Positions 63,170 through 64,000 of a stretch of 64,000 nucleotides of DNA are shown here, in pieces; position 1 is the stretch's first letter; each line of letters begins with the position of its first letter. The DNA is from Deinandra increscens subsp. villosa (taxonomy: Eukaryota; Streptophyta; Magnoliopsida; Asterales; Asteraceae). A model generated the notes under the pieces. It ran no database searches. It was not told where the DNA came from and was given only the letters and a program-made list of their open reading frames with translations. The stretch lies in assembly GCA_039602395.1 (NCBI GenBank), contig JBCNJP010000025.1, positions 54,782,555 to 54,846,554 of the forward strand. Direction: 5' to 3'. A program made the position numbers and the translations under genes.

Positions 63170-64000
63170 TGTCACACCCCAACCGACAGCGGAATACGTC
63201 GGGGCGCGATGATTGTTCAGATGCACACAACATTAATTAAATATTGTGATATTCTTAATCAACCCATTTCATAGCAATAAAATAATACATGATAGTTCAA
63301 TACAATCAAATGATAAATCACAGATAAACTTGATTAATTTAGGTCTCACTAAGTCCACATCCATCCTAAAGTGTCATCAACGTGATCAACAACATTAACA
63401 GCAAAGCCTGCCACATGTAACAAAATAAAGGTCAACTACGAATAGTTGGTGAGTAAACATAGGTTTAGCGTACATACAATTGTAAATATTGCGATCTATG
63501 AGTTAAGTGTAACCGAGCCTAATAAACTTGATATGAAATAGAGCAAATAAGGGTGTATGATCCAATCCTGACAATAAGGCTTTCAATCACAAGGCGCCAC
63601 ACGTGAGGCAGGCCAAATGGGCTTGTCAAGCCAATAGATCTATTATTGTAACCCCAGCCTTTTACAGTTAATGTCACACGAGATCGTTCAATCGTTCCAT
63701 CGTTCACATCGTTCAATCGTTCACAACAATAATCCATACAAATTTAACATACAAGAACACACATAGCACATAGAGTTCACATGTAGTTTTTGATTAAAAA
63801 AAAGTATAACGAGCATGAGTTTGAATACGGTATATGTTGCACCCCAAAATGTTCAAAAGAAAGAGGGGCTATGAATACTCACTTGATAAGTGTTAAGAGT
63901 CCAAGAGAAAAGCAACCTGGAGTAATTGAAGATCAAACCCAAGAAATCACCTAATAAGCATGTAAATATAAGTGTGTGTCTAATGTACTAACGACGCGAC
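63170..64000 (-). repeat. LTR-like end starting TGTCACACCCC (runs off the window)
   Basis: Plus strand TGTCACACCCCAACCGACAG; in minus sense an LTR ending GGGGTGTGACA followed by a degraded primer site, as in many plant chromovirus-type Gypsy elements. The other end lies beyond 64000. Confidence 0.45.

Overview
The window looks like intergenic DNA from a large, repeat-rich flowering-plant genome. I see no ordinary host gene, rRNA, tRNA or CRISPR array. Nearly everything is LTR retrotransposon sequence, often nested, plus a few DNA-transposon fragments and one retroposed gene fragment. Plant origin rests on initiator-Met-tRNA primer sites (TGGTATCAGAGC), Athila-type primer sites (TGGCGCCGTTGCCGGGG), SIRE/Maximus-type Copia pol, and a long post-pol accessory ORF of a kind I associate with Asteraceae (daisy family). 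The family assignment is inference. Three 500-N scaffold gaps (9872-10371, 41954-42453, 58163-58662) interrupt elements.

Layout. 1-972: leader and 5' LTR of a minus-strand Sirevirus-like Copia running off the left edge. 1113-4590: TRIM-like LTR-int-LTR-int-LTR tandem. 5330-7700: decayed Copia pol (minus) carrying a CACTA-like fragment. 7829-9871: start of a plus-strand Copia (LTR 7829-8118). 28518 down to at least 10372: one very large minus-strand Sirevirus-like Copia with 5' LTR, gag, pol, a 5-kb non-coding region, then an accessory ORF of at least 1,400 codons that seems to have its own promoter and leader introns. 28628-34003: gag-only Copia remnant with 3' LTR and a solo-LTR-like insertion. 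34771-37297: related Copia cut open by a coding-free LTR element present as LTR-int-LTR-int (37298-41953). 42454-45545 and 45546-49713: two nested Athila-like Gypsy elements (minus). 49714-54696: 3' half of a plus-strand Athila-like element with a hAT-type MITE and a poly(A) retrocopy inserted. 55600-56933: decayed Copia gag. 58663-62618: gag-only Copia remnant with inverted and direct LTRs of one family. 63170-64000: LTR-like end.

Three signals stand out. (1) A conserved 3' non-coding module, in the order block 1 - GNRA-type stem-loop(s) - block 3, occurs in four elements from Copia and apparently Gypsy. Its outer stems differ in sequence but keep pairing, as expected for a selected RNA structure. 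(2) A 12-bp motif, TTAGCGNACTTG, with one hypervariable position, occurs about 95 times in six arrays, always linked to element promoters, leaders or introns. More generally, most LTR families here carry their own short GC-rich repeat just upstream of the TATA box, sometimes again inside the element. (3) Three gag genes end with the stop codon inside a branch-point-like CTAAT followed by TGTGCAG, which suggests a conserved splice acceptor at the gag/pol border.
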